The notes under the pieces are model-generated. The model did no database searches. It worked only from the letters and a program-made list of their open reading frames with translations, and was not told where the DNA came from. DNA of 64,000 nt from CAZMRF01 sp964568735. GTDB lineage: Bacteria > Acidobacteriota > Polarisedimenticolia > JACPZX01. Position numbers and translations under genes: made by a program. The stretch is from positions 1 through 64,000 of the forward strand of contig CAZMRF010000003.1 in NCBI GenBank assembly GCA_964568735.1, given 5' to 3'. Each line of letters begins with the position of its first letter. Position 1 is the stretch's first letter. Of this stretch, positions 7,430 through 15,866 are shown piece after piece.

Positions 7430-8695
7430 CTAATCGAAGGGATCGGGGTTCGGCAGCGTGATGACGAAACGGGCGCCTCCCAGCCGGCTGCGCCCCGCAT
7501 CGAGCGAGCCGCCGTGAGCCTCCACGAGGCGGCGCGAGATGCTCAACCCGAGCCCCGTTCCGTTGGGCCGGGTCGTGAAGAAGGGCTGGAAGATGCGCTC
7601 CAGGTCCTCGGCCCGGATGCCGGGCCCGGAGTCCTCCACGGCGATCTCGAGGCTTCCCGAGGGCAGGATCCGGGCCGCGATCCGGATGTCGCCTTGACCC
7701 TTCAGCACCTGCAACGCGTTCAGGACGAGGTTGACGATCACCTGCCGTAGCTGGTCGGGATCCAGGGAGAAGGACTCGATCGGCTTGGGCACGTCGAGAG
7801 TGAGATGGACGCCCCTGGCGAGCGGATCCTCGAGCAGGAAACTGCGAACGGTCTCGAGGAGCTCCGCCGGCCGGGTGGCCTCACGGACCGGAATGGAGGG
7901 GCGCGAGTAGACCAGGAGATCATTGACGCGCTCGTCGAGCCGGCCGATCTCGCGGAGGATCTCGCCGAGGACCTCGCGGCGAGGGTGGTTATCGTCCATC
8001 TCCTGGGCCAGGACCTGGATGGCGCCGCTGATCCCCGCGAGCGGGTTGCGGATCTCGTGTGCCAGGTTCGCCGCCACCTCGCCCAGGGCGGCGAGCCTCC
8101 TCATGGTGGCGCTCTTCTCGGTCTCGATGATCTTGCGGATGAAATCCTCGCGGTAGGTCTCGAGCATCAACGCGAGGACGATCGTCAGGGACTTGTCCAC
8201 CGCGCGCAGGATGGGCAAGCGGCGGTCATCGCCCTCCGGGAAGGCGTTGCAGGTGACCTCCATGAGCTGATCGCGGAACACCTGGATCCCCGTGACCATG
8301 TAGGCCTGATCCAGGCCGACCTTCACGTGGATGCGCCCGATCCTCGCCTGCAGGAGCGCGAAACCCTCGTCGTGCGGGCCCTCGAGGAGAAGCCTCAGCC
8401 AGGTCTTCTGGCTGGACTTGAGCCTCTCGATCTGGGCCTCACCTCCCGTGATCGCCCGGCTCGCGCCGGGATTGCCCAGGATCCGCTCGTAGAAGGTCTC
8501 GATGATCGCGTTGAGGTGAGGCTCGACATGCGGGTAGAGAGAGTTGAGAAGGCGCGAGTCGGTCCTGTCGAAGCCGATGTATTGCTTGACGGTGTTGAAG
8601 AGGGAGATGGGATCGACGCCCCTGAGCCCCTCATCACGCGAAGGCACTCCGGACTCGGGCTGCTGCGAATCTACTGGGAGTTCGGTCTGCGGCAT
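7430..8695 (-). CDS. Globin-coupled sensor histidine kinase
   Basis: A soluble 421-residue kinase. Residues about 28-190 are a protoglobin/globin-coupled sensor domain with the candidate proximal heme ligand His123 in RIGRIHVKVGL. A HisKA domain with His213 (LAHEIRNPLAG) and a HATPase domain (DSGPGIR, GTGLGLSISRRL) follow. The family binds heme iron and senses oxygen or related gases. The gene precedes the kinase-cytochrome gene on the same strand, close to the NtrC regulator and ccmF, so oxygen control of cytochrome genes is a sensible inference. The ATG has a weak AGGGG site upstream. Confidence 0.88.
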   Translation of the reverse strand: MPQTELPVDSQQPESGVPSRDEGLRGVDPISLFNTVKQYIGFDRTDSRLLNSLYPHVEPHLNAIIETFYERILGNPGASRAITGGEAQIERLKSSQKTWLRLLLEGPHDEGFALLQARIGRIHVKVGLDQAYMVTGIQVFRDQLMEVTCNAFPEGDDRRLPILRAVDKSLTIVLALMLETYREDFIRKIIETEKSATMRRLAALGEVAANLAHEIRNPLAGISGAIQVLAQEMDDNHPRREVLGEILREIGRLDERVNDLLVYSRPSIPVREATRPAELLETVRSFLLEDPLARGVHLTLDVPKPIESFSLDPDQLRQVIVNLVLNALQVLKGQGDIRIAARILPSGSLEIAVEDSGPGIRAEDLERIFQPFFTTRPNGTGLGLSISRRLVEAHGGSLDAGRSRLGGARFVITLPNPDPFD

Positions 8696-8721
8696 GCGTG
8701 ATCTGCCCCTTTCATGCGGAG

Positions 8722-8727
8722 ATTATA
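8722..8727 (-). promoter_or_regulatory. Possible sigma-70 -10 box
   Basis: TATAAT on the minus strand, 27 nt before the globin-kinase start. No good -35 element was seen, so support is weak. Confidence 0.3.
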
Positions 8728-8910
8728 CCCGCCGAGCCTCATCCGCGTGGATGGACCGCCGCGCCAGAGAGCGCAGAGAGTCCCGAGACGGCCCGTGAAC
8801 GGGGGATCCGGCGCCTCGATTGAGGGGCCTCTGCGCCATCCGGCGCCCGAAGGAGCGAGTTCACGAGTGCACCTGCGCGAAGGTCCCCAGTGTGCCGCGG
8901 CTGATGCTCA

Positions 8911-8925
8911 TGGCACGAGTGATGC
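8911..8925 (+). promoter_or_regulatory. Sigma-54-like promoter before hemC-like gene
   Basis: TGGCACGAGTGATGC: the -24 element is perfect, the -12 has ATGC instead of TTGC, spacing is correct. It lies 51 nt before the start at 8976. Confidence 0.45.
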
Positions 8926-8975
8926 TTCCTTCACAGGCAGGAAGCGCCCGCGAGGTGCTCCGGAGATCGAAAGAA

Positions 8976-9872
8976 ATGCGCAGCATCAGGCTGGCAAGCG
9001 GGAACGATGCGGTCCACCTGAAGCAAGCCGCGCGCGTCGAGCATGCGCTCCTGGAAGCGGGCTCGGGTTTCAGAATCGTCGCGGTGCCGGTGGAAGGCGA
9101 AGGCGGCAGCTCACTTCTCCTCGAGGCTCTCGGGGAGCGGATCGTGGCGGGCGCGGCGGAGGCCGCGGTCTGTCCTGCGGGACTTCTCTCGTCCGGACTG
9201 CCTCCGGGCGTGGAGATCGGCGCCATCTTCAGGGACAGCTCGCCCGCCTACATGTGGGTTTCGTGTGGCCGGCCGGGTCCGGGCGCCCTGCCTCACGGCG
9301 CCATGGTCGTGACCTGGGACGATGTCGCACGGGCGCAGATCCTGTTCAGATACCCGAATCTTCATGTGACGTCCGCCCGCGGATGGACGCGGGTCTTCGA
9401 GGGGCTGCGACAGGGAAACTGGGGGGCGGCCTGCCTGCCACCCGAAGTGGTCGAGGCGGGCTCTCTGTGGGGACTGGACTCGGGAGTGATCGCGGAGAGC
9501 GAGGTGATGCCTGCCATCGGGCAGGGCGCGGCGGCTCTCCTCATCCCCTCGGGCACGGCCGATCCTCACCTGGCGCTCCTCGACGATCCGGACTCGCGGA
9601 GGAGTCTGAGGCTCGAGAGCACCTTCTGGTGGAATGCCATGGACCTGCCCGGCAGCATCGTCACCGCGCGAGCCGTCTTCGAGGGCGAGCGCGTGCGGCT
9701 CGAGGGGCTCATCGCCGAGGCCGAGGGTGCCTGGTTGATCACCGACTCGGGCGAGGCTCCCGTCGCATGGGGTGAGAGCATGGTCCGCGACCTTGCCGAC
9801 TCGTGCCGGGAGCTGGCGTGGCGGTTCAAGGGAATGAGCGGAGTTCCCATTCGAGGGAGAGTGGCCTCATGA
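8976..9872 (+). CDS. HemC-like protein lacking catalytic residues
   Basis: A 298-residue protein with the overall plan of hydroxymethylbilane synthase: an N-terminal IRLASGNDAV strand, the PPGVEIGAI segment, the MPAIGQGAAA segment (178-187) and the RLEGLIAEAEG C-terminal domain. The key positions are lost. The SMKDVP loop with the catalytic Asp reads PAGLLSS (about 68-74). The GGCQVP loop whose Cys anchors the dipyrromethane cofactor reads MDLPGS (about 222-227). It therefore should not work as a normal PBG deaminase and may bind a tetrapyrrole or act as a regulator. GGAGA nine bases upstream supports the ATG. It is coupled to ilvE by an ATGA overlap. Confidence 0.6.
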   Translation: MRSIRLASGNDAVHLKQAARVEHALLEAGSGFRIVAVPVEGEGGSSLLLEALGERIVAGAAEAAVCPAGLLSSGLPPGVEIGAIFRDSSPAYMWVSCGRPGPGALPHGAMVVTWDDVARAQILFRYPNLHVTSARGWTRVFEGLRQGNWGAACLPPEVVEAGSLWGLDSGVIAESEVMPAIGQGAAALLIPSGTADPHLALLDDPDSRRSLRLESTFWWNAMDLPGSIVTARAVFEGERVRLEGLIAEAEGAWLITDSGEAPVAWGESMVRDLADSCRELAWRFKGMSGVPIRGRVAS

Positions 9873-10828
9873 GCGAGATGGTGGTTTTCTTCAACGGGAA
9901 GTTCCTTCCGGAGAGCCAGGCGCGACTGCCGCTCCTGACCCACGCGTTCCACTACGGGACCGGAGTCTTCGAGGGGATCCGGGCCTATCACGACCGCGTA
10001 TCGGGACGCATCAGCCTCTTCAGGGCTGAGGACCACTTCAAGCGGATGGCGCGCAACACGAAAATCTTGAAGCTCTCGCTGCCGATGGCGCCGCACGAGC
10101 TGGTCGACGTCGCGGCCGAGCTGATCCGCCGCAACGGCTACGCTGCGGACACCTACGTCCGCCCGCTCGCCTACAAGAGCGCGACCAAGGTGGGCGTCGG
10201 CCTCCCCGAAGGGGACGGGTTCCTCATGCTCGCCGTTCCCATGGGCGAGTACCTGGACACGCGAAAGGGGCTCCACTGCGGCGTGTCGACCTGGCGGCGG
10301 CTGCCCGACAATGCCATCCCGTGCCACGCGAAGATCTGCGGGGCCTACGTGAACTCCGCGCTCGCCGCCCAGGAGGCCCGGGATCGGGGATTCGACGAGG
10401 CCATCTTCCTCAACGAGGCAGGTGGCGTCGCCGAGGGCAGCGCCATGAACCTCTTCCTGGTGCGCGACGGCCGGCTCCTCACGCCGGACGTTTCCCAGGG
10501 CATCCTCGAGGGAATCACCCGGGACACCGTCATGACCCTGGCGAGCGAGGCGCTCGGGGTTGCGACCGAGCAGCGGCCCGTGGACCGCGCCGAGCTGTAC
10601 GAGGCGGAGGAGGTCTTCCTCTGCGGCACGGCCGCGCAGGTCGCGCCGGTGACCAGGATCGACGGCAGGGAGGTGGGCAACGGCCGCCCCGGCAGGATCA
10701 CGCTGCAGATCCAGGCGCGCTACGAGAGCGTGGTGCGCGCGAAGCCGCCGGGGTACCGCCGCTGGCTCACGGCCGTCGACGAGATGGAGGAGCCCAGCGG
10801 ACAGGCGACGGAGGCCGACGCCGCCTGA
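9869..10828 (+). CDS. ilvE: Branched-chain amino acid aminotransferase
   Basis: A PLP-dependent fold-type IV aminotransferase of 319 residues for the last step of Leu, Ile and Val synthesis. The start VFFNGKF, the HYGTGVFEGIRAY block, the segment CHAKICGAYVNSALA (its Lys is the likely PLP lysine) and NLFLVRDG / GILEGITRD are typical of IlvE. The ATG at 9869 overlaps the stop of the HemC-like gene (ATGA) and has GGGAG upstream, so translation is coupled. The C-terminal 15 residues are acidic and variable. It converges on the receiver gene, with stops directly abutting. Confidence 0.93.
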   Translation: MSEMVVFFNGKFLPESQARLPLLTHAFHYGTGVFEGIRAYHDRVSGRISLFRAEDHFKRMARNTKILKLSLPMAPHELVDVAAELIRRNGYAADTYVRPLAYKSATKVGVGLPEGDGFLMLAVPMGEYLDTRKGLHCGVSTWRRLPDNAIPCHAKICGAYVNSALAAQEARDRGFDEAIFLNEAGGVAEGSAMNLFLVRDGRLLTPDVSQGILEGITRDTVMTLASEALGVATEQRPVDRAELYEAEEVFLCGTAAQVAPVTRIDGREVGNGRPGRITLQIQARYESVVRAKPPGYRRWLTAVDEMEEPSGQATEADAA

Positions 10829-11218
10829 TCAGTCCTCCTCCTCTTCGGTGCTCGCGCTTCCTTGGAGAAGCTCGCCGACCGTCTGCAGCAGGTGGAGCGG
10901 ATCGAAGGGCTTCGTGATGTAGCGCGTGGCGCCCCAGTCCATCCCCTCGACCACGTCGGCCGGCGCGTCCTTCGCCGAGACAATCACGATGGGGAGCTCG
11001 GGCCGCAGCTCCCGGAGGGCGTGGCATGCCGTCGTTCCGTCGAAGCGGGGCATCATGATGTCGAGGAGAACGAGGTCGGGATTGAAGTCGAAGTTCTTGT
11101 GGACGGCTGCCGGGCTGTCCATGGCCACCTCCACCTCGTAGCCTTCCGCCCGGAGCAGATCTCCGACGATCTGGTTGTGATGCGGGTCGTCGTCGACGAT
11201 CAGGATCTTCTTCTTCAT
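10829..11218 (-). CDS. Single-domain response regulator (CheY-like)
   Basis: A 129-residue receiver with the acidic pair D10/D11, phospho-acceptor Asp53 (LVLLDIMMP) and Lys in ITKPFDP. There is no output domain; the tail ends in STEEEED. Its ATG overlaps the kinase stop (ATGA), so it is the third gene of a translationally coupled receiver-kinase-receiver operon. It probably relays phosphate or acts by protein contact. Confidence 0.9.
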   Translation of the reverse strand: MKKKILIVDDDPHHNQIVGDLLRAEGYEVEVAMDSPAAVHKNFDFNPDLVLLDIMMPRFDGTTACHALRELRPELPIVIVSAKDAPADVVEGMDWGATRYITKPFDPLHLLQTVGELLQGSASTEEEED

Positions 11219-12813
11219 GGCGTGCTCCTGGGCGTTGCCGGCGCAGAATGACCATCCATCTCGGGCGCGACCGCCTTGACGCTCGGCGCCGGCCTCGCGG
11301 GGTCCGGCTCCCCTGCGGGTGGAGAGATGAGGGGCAGGCTCAGAACGAAGGTGGCTCCCTCGCCGCGGGCGCTGCGAACCGTGACGTCCCCTCCGAGCGC
11401 CCGCGCCAGCTTCCGGCTGATCGAGAGCCCGAGGCCGGTTCCTCCCTGGCTGCGGGTGTCCGAGGCGTCGAGCTGCCGGAAGGTCTCGAAGATGATCTCG
11501 TGATCCTCGGGTCTGACCCCGATGCCGGTGTCGGATACCGAGAAGTCGACCCCGGAGCCGCTCTCTTCGACTCTGAGCACGACGCTGCCCTTCTCGGTGA
11601 ACTTGACGGCGTTCCCGAGGAGGTTGAGGAGGATCTGGCGCACCCGGGCGCGATCCGAGGTCAGCCGGACCGAGTTCGGCGCGGGCGACGCCCTCATCTG
11701 GAGGTTCTTCGCCAGCGCCAGCGGCTCCATCGTCTCGATGAGGTCCCGCGCCAGGTCGTTGGCGTCGAAGGCGGCGCGGTTGAGGGAGATAAGACCGGCC
11801 TCCACCTTCGTGATGTCGAGCACGTCGTTGATGAGGCCGAGCAGCGCCGAAGACGTCTCCGCGATGCCGGCGAGGCCCTTCTTCTGCTCATCGGTGGTCT
11901 CGCCGTAGATTCCGCGGCGCATCAGCGAGGTGTAGCCCATGATGGCGTTCATCGGCGTGCGCAGCTCGTGGGACATCGTCGCGAGGAACTCGCTCTTCAT
12001 GCGCGACGCGCGCTCCAGCTCGGCGTTCTTGGCCTCGATCTCCACCTGCTTCTGGCCGATGATCTCGCGGGCCTTGCTCAGCTCCTTCACCATGGAGTTG
12101 AAGGCATCGGCCACGCGGGAGAACTCGCTGTCGGAAGCGAGGTGAACGCGCGCCTTGAGGTTGCCCGCGGCCACGGAGTGCAGGGCCCGCGCCATGAGGG
12201 GCATCGGTGCGAGCACGTGGCGGTTGACCTCGAAGACGCTCGCCGCCAGGAGAATCACCAGCCCGAGGACGGCGAACATCTGCGCCATGTTCAGGTTCGC
12301 AAGGGATTTGTGCGCCTCCGCGGCCAGCGCCGCGGTCACCTCGCCCATCGCCGCCTCCACGTTGAGCGCCCGCTCGACGACGAGTCCCCGGTAGGGGGCC
12401 GATACCTCCAGGGCGTCCAGCTCGGCCCAGGTCTCGAGGTCTCCGGCCAGCGTCTGGCGGTAACGCCGGAAGGCCTCTCTCACGCGCTCGAGGGCGGCCA
12501 GCGTCTCGCGATCGGTGGCCGGAGCGAGCCCGCCCTGGCCGCCTCCCATCTCGAGCGTGTCGAGCGCGGCCTCGAAGGAGTCGAGATCGGCCCGGATCGA
12601 CTTCAGGCGCTCCTCGCCGCCGTCCCGCACGTACTGGAGCGCCTCGGCCGCCACGGCGAGGAGCTTCGCGCGGTGGAAGGACGCGGCCTCGAGGCGCCGG
12701 GTGTCATCGGCCAGCGTGCGCGCGTAATAGAGCGTCGCGGCGAGGATCAGGAAGCCCAGCGTGGCCACTACGCCCGCCGTCGCGTAGAACCGTTTGCGGA
12801 TGGAGATCTTCAC
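11215..12813 (-). CDS. Membrane sensor histidine kinase with HAMP domain
   Basis: A 532-residue kinase: TM1 about residues 13-32, a mainly helical periplasmic sensor (33-175), TM2 (177-194), HAMP (about 195-250), coiled coil, HisKA with His282 in MSHELRTPMNAI, then HATPase (DTGIGV, GGTGLGLSISRKLA). The C-terminal 40 residues are Pro/Ala-rich. The start is GTG at 12813, overlapping the stop of the upstream receiver (GTGA) and preceded by GGGAG. The signal sensed is unknown. Confidence 0.88.
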   Translation of the reverse strand: MKISIRKRFYATAGVVATLGFLILAATLYYARTLADDTRRLEAASFHRAKLLAVAAEALQYVRDGGEERLKSIRADLDSFEAALDTLEMGGGQGGLAPATDRETLAALERVREAFRRYRQTLAGDLETWAELDALEVSAPYRGLVVERALNVEAAMGEVTAALAAEAHKSLANLNMAQMFAVLGLVILLAASVFEVNRHVLAPMPLMARALHSVAAGNLKARVHLASDSEFSRVADAFNSMVKELSKAREIIGQKQVEIEAKNAELERASRMKSEFLATMSHELRTPMNAIMGYTSLMRRGIYGETTDEQKKGLAGIAETSSALLGLINDVLDITKVEAGLISLNRAAFDANDLARDLIETMEPLALAKNLQMRASPAPNSVRLTSDRARVRQILLNLLGNAVKFTEKGSVVLRVEESGSGVDFSVSDTGIGVRPEDHEIIFETFRQLDASDTRSQGGTGLGLSISRKLARALGGDVTVRSARGEGATFVLSLPLISPPAGEPDPARPAPSVKAVAPEMDGHSAPATPRSTP

Positions 12814-13265
12814 GCTGCTCCCTTCCGTTCGCCAAGGAGCCTTCTCACCTCGTGGACGAGATCGAAGGGATCGATGGGCTTCGCGAGGAACGAGTCGCAC
12901 CCGGCCTTCCGCGCCGACTCCACGTCCGCTCGAAGCACCCGGGCCGTCAGCACGATCACGAGAGGGGGATCGGGAGCCAGCTCGCGCTTGATCCGCACCG
13001 TGGCCTCCAGCCCGCTCATCTCGGGCATGCCCAGATCCATGACCACGAGATCGGGGCGCAGCGAATGGGCGAGACGCACACCTTCGGCCCCATCGGTCGC
13101 TTCGTGAACCTCGAAGCCGCTCGCCTGGAGGGCCGTGCTGCTGATCCGAAGGCTGTGGCCGTCGTTCTCCACGAGGAGGATCCGTCCCACTCTCCGGCCG
13201 TTCCGGTCTGGCGTCATGGGGCGGCGCTCATCGCTCGCGGGGGTCTCCTCGGGTCTCTCTGCCAC
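12810..13265 (-). CDS. Response regulator receiver protein
   Basis: A 151-residue receiver with Asp77 (LVVMDLGMPEMSG) and Lys in FLAKPIDPFD; no DNA-binding domain. The GTG at 13265 is chosen because GGGAGGAG lies 6 nt upstream; an ATG 48 nt further in has no such site. It is the first gene of the coupled receiver-kinase-receiver unit. Confidence 0.82.
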   Translation of the reverse strand: MAERPEETPASDERRPMTPDRNGRRVGRILLVENDGHSLRISSTALQASGFEVHEATDGAEGVRLAHSLRPDLVVMDLGMPEMSGLEATVRIKRELAPDPPLVIVLTARVLRADVESARKAGCDSFLAKPIDPFDLVHEVRRLLGERKGAA

Positions 13266-13615
13266 GCGACTCCTCCCGCCGGCGCATTCCGGCGCATTCC
13301 GGCGCTTCCGGAGGTTGTGTGTCAATCCGCGTGCCATGCCACGATACCCCAAGCGGGAGGTCCAATCTCGTGCTGATCCGCTCTCACGCAGCAGGTTTCG
13401 AGTATCCCGCGAGGGCGGGATGGAAATGCTGGTCAAAGTCCAGAGGGGCAATTGGCGCTGGTGAGTGAATTCGCGCATCGTTGTGACTCCGTTGCTGCGG
13501 GCCATCTCTCGGGGTGTCCATCCGCGCCGGGCGCCGCTCGGGCGGCTGCCTCGTGCCTCGGACGATTCCGTCCCGTGGACCTCGACGGCTCGCCTCTTGC
13601 TATGTTCTCTCGCGA
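13266..13615. promoter_or_regulatory. Divergent promoter region, receiver operon / NapC-type cytochrome
   Basis: 350 bp with no gene. Leftward, TGGCACGCGGATTGA (13336-13322) resembles a sigma-54 promoter but ends GA instead of GC. A short tandem 11-bp repeat (cggcgcattcc, 13280-13302) is present. Rightward there is a sigma-54-like site at 13586-13600. Confidence 0.4.
13586..13600 (+). promoter_or_regulatory. Sigma-54-like promoter
   Basis: CGGCTCGCCTCTTGC: good -12 (TTGCTAT), weaker -24, correct GG-N10-GC spacing. The -12 lies 16 nt before the ATG at 13616, the same close spacing seen at 7312 and 28239. Confidence 0.45.
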
Positions 13616-15046
13616 ATGAAACCCATCAAGTGGCTGCAAGACCTCCTCAGCACCTGCCTCGAGCATCCGCTGAGTCTGGCGGGAACGGTCGTGGCCAGCG
13701 TCTCGGCCGCCCTCATCATCACCATCCTCCTCCTGGACCTGCTCGGTTTCCATACGAATCCCTACGTCGGGGTTCTCGTCTTCATGATCCTGCCCGCGGT
13801 TTTTTTCTTCGGGCTGATCCTGATCCCCGTCGGGATCCTCAGCCGCCGCCGCCAGCGTGCCGGGCACTCGAAGATCTTCCCGATCGTGGATCTGAACCTG
13901 GAGCGCCACCGGGGGAGATTCCTGGCCTTCGCGGTCCTGAGCTTCGTGAACGTCGTCATCCTGGCCACGGTCAGCTACAAAGGCGTCGAGCACATGGACT
14001 CGGTGGAGTTCTGCGGCCAGACCTGCCACAGCGTGATGGAGCCCGAGTACTCCACCTACCAGCGCTCTCCCCACTCCAGGGTTGCCTGCGTGGAGTGCCA
14101 CATCGGGCCCGGGGCGGGCTGGTTCGTGAAGTCGAAGCTCTCCGGCGTGGGCCAGGTCTTCGCCGTCGCCTTGCAGAACTTCGACCGGCCCATACCCACG
14201 CCCATCGAAAACCTGAGACCCGCGCGCGACACCTGCGAGCACTGCCACTGGCCTGAGAAGTTCCACGGCGACAGGATCCGCGTGAAGACCACCTATGCCG
14301 AGGACGCCGTGAACACCGAGCTGAAGACGGTGATGATCCTCAAGGTCGGCGGGGGCAGCGCCGAGTCCGGGTTCGCCGAGGGGATCCACTGGCACATGAA
14401 CATCGCGAACGAGATCACCTACGTGCCGGCGGACCGCACGAGAACGGTCATTCCTTTCGTCAGGATGAAGACCCACGACGGAGAGGTGATCGACTACACG
14501 GCCGGCAGCTCCGAGAAGCCGACACCGGAAGAGATTCGCGAGCACGGCCGCGTAATGGACTGCGTGGACTGCCACAACAGGCCCACGCACATCTACAGGC
14601 TGCCAGGCCGCGAGGTGGACGAGGCCATCCGTGCCGGCCGCATCGACCGGGCGCTTCCCTACGTCAGGAAGGCAGGCCTGGAGGTGATCTCACGCAAGTT
14701 CGAGAGCCGGCCCCAGGCGCAGGAGGAGATCCCCGCGCTCCTGCGTGAGTACTACCGGGCCGAGCACCCGGAGGTGCTCGATTCGATGGCGAGCGCCGTC
14801 GATGGGGCCGGTCGCGAGCTGGCCGTCATCCACGCCCAGAACGTCTGGCCCGAGATGGGGATCCAGTGGGGCGCCTATCCCAACAACATCGGCCACACGG
14901 ACTCCCCCGGGTGCTTCCGTTGTCACGACGGGGAGCACGAAAGCGAGGACGGGCGCGTCATCAGCGCCGAGTGCGATACCTGCCACACCCTCCTGGCGAT
15001 GGAAGAGAAGGACCCCGAGATCCTCTCCGAATTGTTCCCGAAGTAA
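13616..15046 (+). CDS. Membrane NapC/NirT-type hexaheme cytochrome, ImcH-like
   Basis: A 476-residue inner-membrane cytochrome. Three hydrophobic segments (about 18-42, 50-75, 100-118) come first. Six CxxCH sites follow, beginning FCGQTCHSVM and CVECHIGPGAGWFVKSK, which is the NapC/NirT signature, and ending CFRCH and CDTCH. Family members oxidise membrane quinol and pass electrons to periplasmic cytochromes. The three-helix plus multiheme layout is that of Geobacter ImcH (seven hemes from memory), which feeds extracellular respiration. It is monocistronic and converges on dodecin. The ATG has no good ribosome-binding site, and the predicted leader is very short. Confidence 0.82.
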   Translation: MKPIKWLQDLLSTCLEHPLSLAGTVVASVSAALIITILLLDLLGFHTNPYVGVLVFMILPAVFFFGLILIPVGILSRRRQRAGHSKIFPIVDLNLERHRGRFLAFAVLSFVNVVILATVSYKGVEHMDSVEFCGQTCHSVMEPEYSTYQRSPHSRVACVECHIGPGAGWFVKSKLSGVGQVFAVALQNFDRPIPTPIENLRPARDTCEHCHWPEKFHGDRIRVKTTYAEDAVNTELKTVMILKVGGGSAESGFAEGIHWHMNIANEITYVPADRTRTVIPFVRMKTHDGEVIDYTAGSSEKPTPEEIREHGRVMDCVDCHNRPTHIYRLPGREVDEAIRAGRIDRALPYVRKAGLEVISRKFESRPQAQEEIPALLREYYRAEHPEVLDSMASAVDGAGRELAVIHAQNVWPEMGIQWGAYPNNIGHTDSPGCFRCHDGEHESEDGRVISAECDTCHTLLAMEEKDPEILSELFPK

Positions 15047-15135
15047 CGCCAGAGCCGGACGGCGCTGGAGGTCCGGATCTCCGAACGCGGGGTGGTTCCT
15101 CTCCCTCGAAACGGCGGCGTATCGCCGATGAGAGG

Positions 15136-15345
15136 TCAGTCTTCCAGCACGAAGCCGATCTTGAGAGTGACCTGCCAGTGCTCGACCTTCCCCTTCTCGA
15201 TGCTCCCCCGGATCTCATCCACCTCGAACCAGCGCATGTTCCGGATCGTCTTGGAGGCCCGGGTGATCGCGCCCTTCACGGCGTCCTCGATGCTCGTCGA
15301 GGAGGATCCTGTCAGCTCGGTCTTCCTGTAGATGTGCTCGGCCAT
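15136..15345 (-). CDS. Dodecin, flavin-storage protein
   Basis: A 69-residue protein matching dodecin along its length: ELTGSSSTSIEDAV, ASKTIRNMRWFEV (the Trp stacks on flavin) and GKVEHWQVTLKIGF. Dodecins form dodecamers that bind riboflavin/FMN/FAD. GGAGAG upstream supports the ATG. It lies 17 bp after the DUF1761 gene on the same strand, so probably co-transcribed. Confidence 0.93.
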   Translation of the reverse strand: MAEHIYRKTELTGSSSTSIEDAVKGAITRASKTIRNMRWFEVDEIRGSIEKGKVEHWQVTLKIGFVLED

Positions 15346-15362
15346 GGCCTGCTCTCCTTTAA

Positions 15363-15773
15363 TCACCGCCAGACGGCGAGGATGCCTCCGTTGAGCCCGA
15401 GAATCACGAGATAGAAGGATGCGTTGATCAGGAAGACGCTCGTCGCTCTGCGCTCGAACATCAAGCTGATCAGGTTCAGCGTGAACACGAAGCCCAGCCA
15501 GAGCAGAGCCCCGATGTAGAGGCCCTCCGCGAAGGTCGTGGCTCCGGCCCATCCGATGACGTTCGCCAGGATGAAGCTGCAGATGAGGCCGGAGGCGAAG
15601 TGAACCGCGAGGGCAATCGGGAAGTTCTTCTCCTGGGCCTCCTTCTGCCCGGGAGAGAGCGCCAACCCACGCTGCCAGGGCCTCGAGCAGATCGCCGCAT
15701 ACCAGAGCCCGCCCAGGACGAAGTAGATCGCGCCCGAGACCGCGACAGCGAAGAGGTTCACGTCAGCCAGCAT
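15363..15773 (-). CDS. DUF1761 family membrane protein
   Basis: A 136-residue protein with four hydrophobic segments and the family-like start VSGAIYFVLGGLWYA followed by PWQRGL and a central HFASGLICSFILAN helix. Function is unknown. GGAGGAG upstream fixes the ATG at 15773. It precedes dodecin. Confidence 0.75.
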   Translation of the reverse strand: MLADVNLFAVAVSGAIYFVLGGLWYAAICSRPWQRGLALSPGQKEAQEKNFPIALAVHFASGLICSFILANVIGWAGATTFAEGLYIGALLWLGFVFTLNLISLMFERRATSVFLINASFYLVILGLNGGILAVWR

Positions 15774-15866
15774 GGCGAGTCTCCTCCGCTCCGGCCGGAT
15801 TCCCGCCCGGACGGCCGAGACTATCACTCCCGCCGGTGCGTCGGCTCGCAGCCTGGCGAAGCCTCG

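Noticed and set aside
8976..9872. Functional hydroxymethylbilane synthase
   Set aside because: Both the cofactor Cys loop and the catalytic Asp loop are replaced.
13280..13302. Tandem 11-bp repeat cggcgcattcc
   Set aside because: Only two full copies; no function can be supported.
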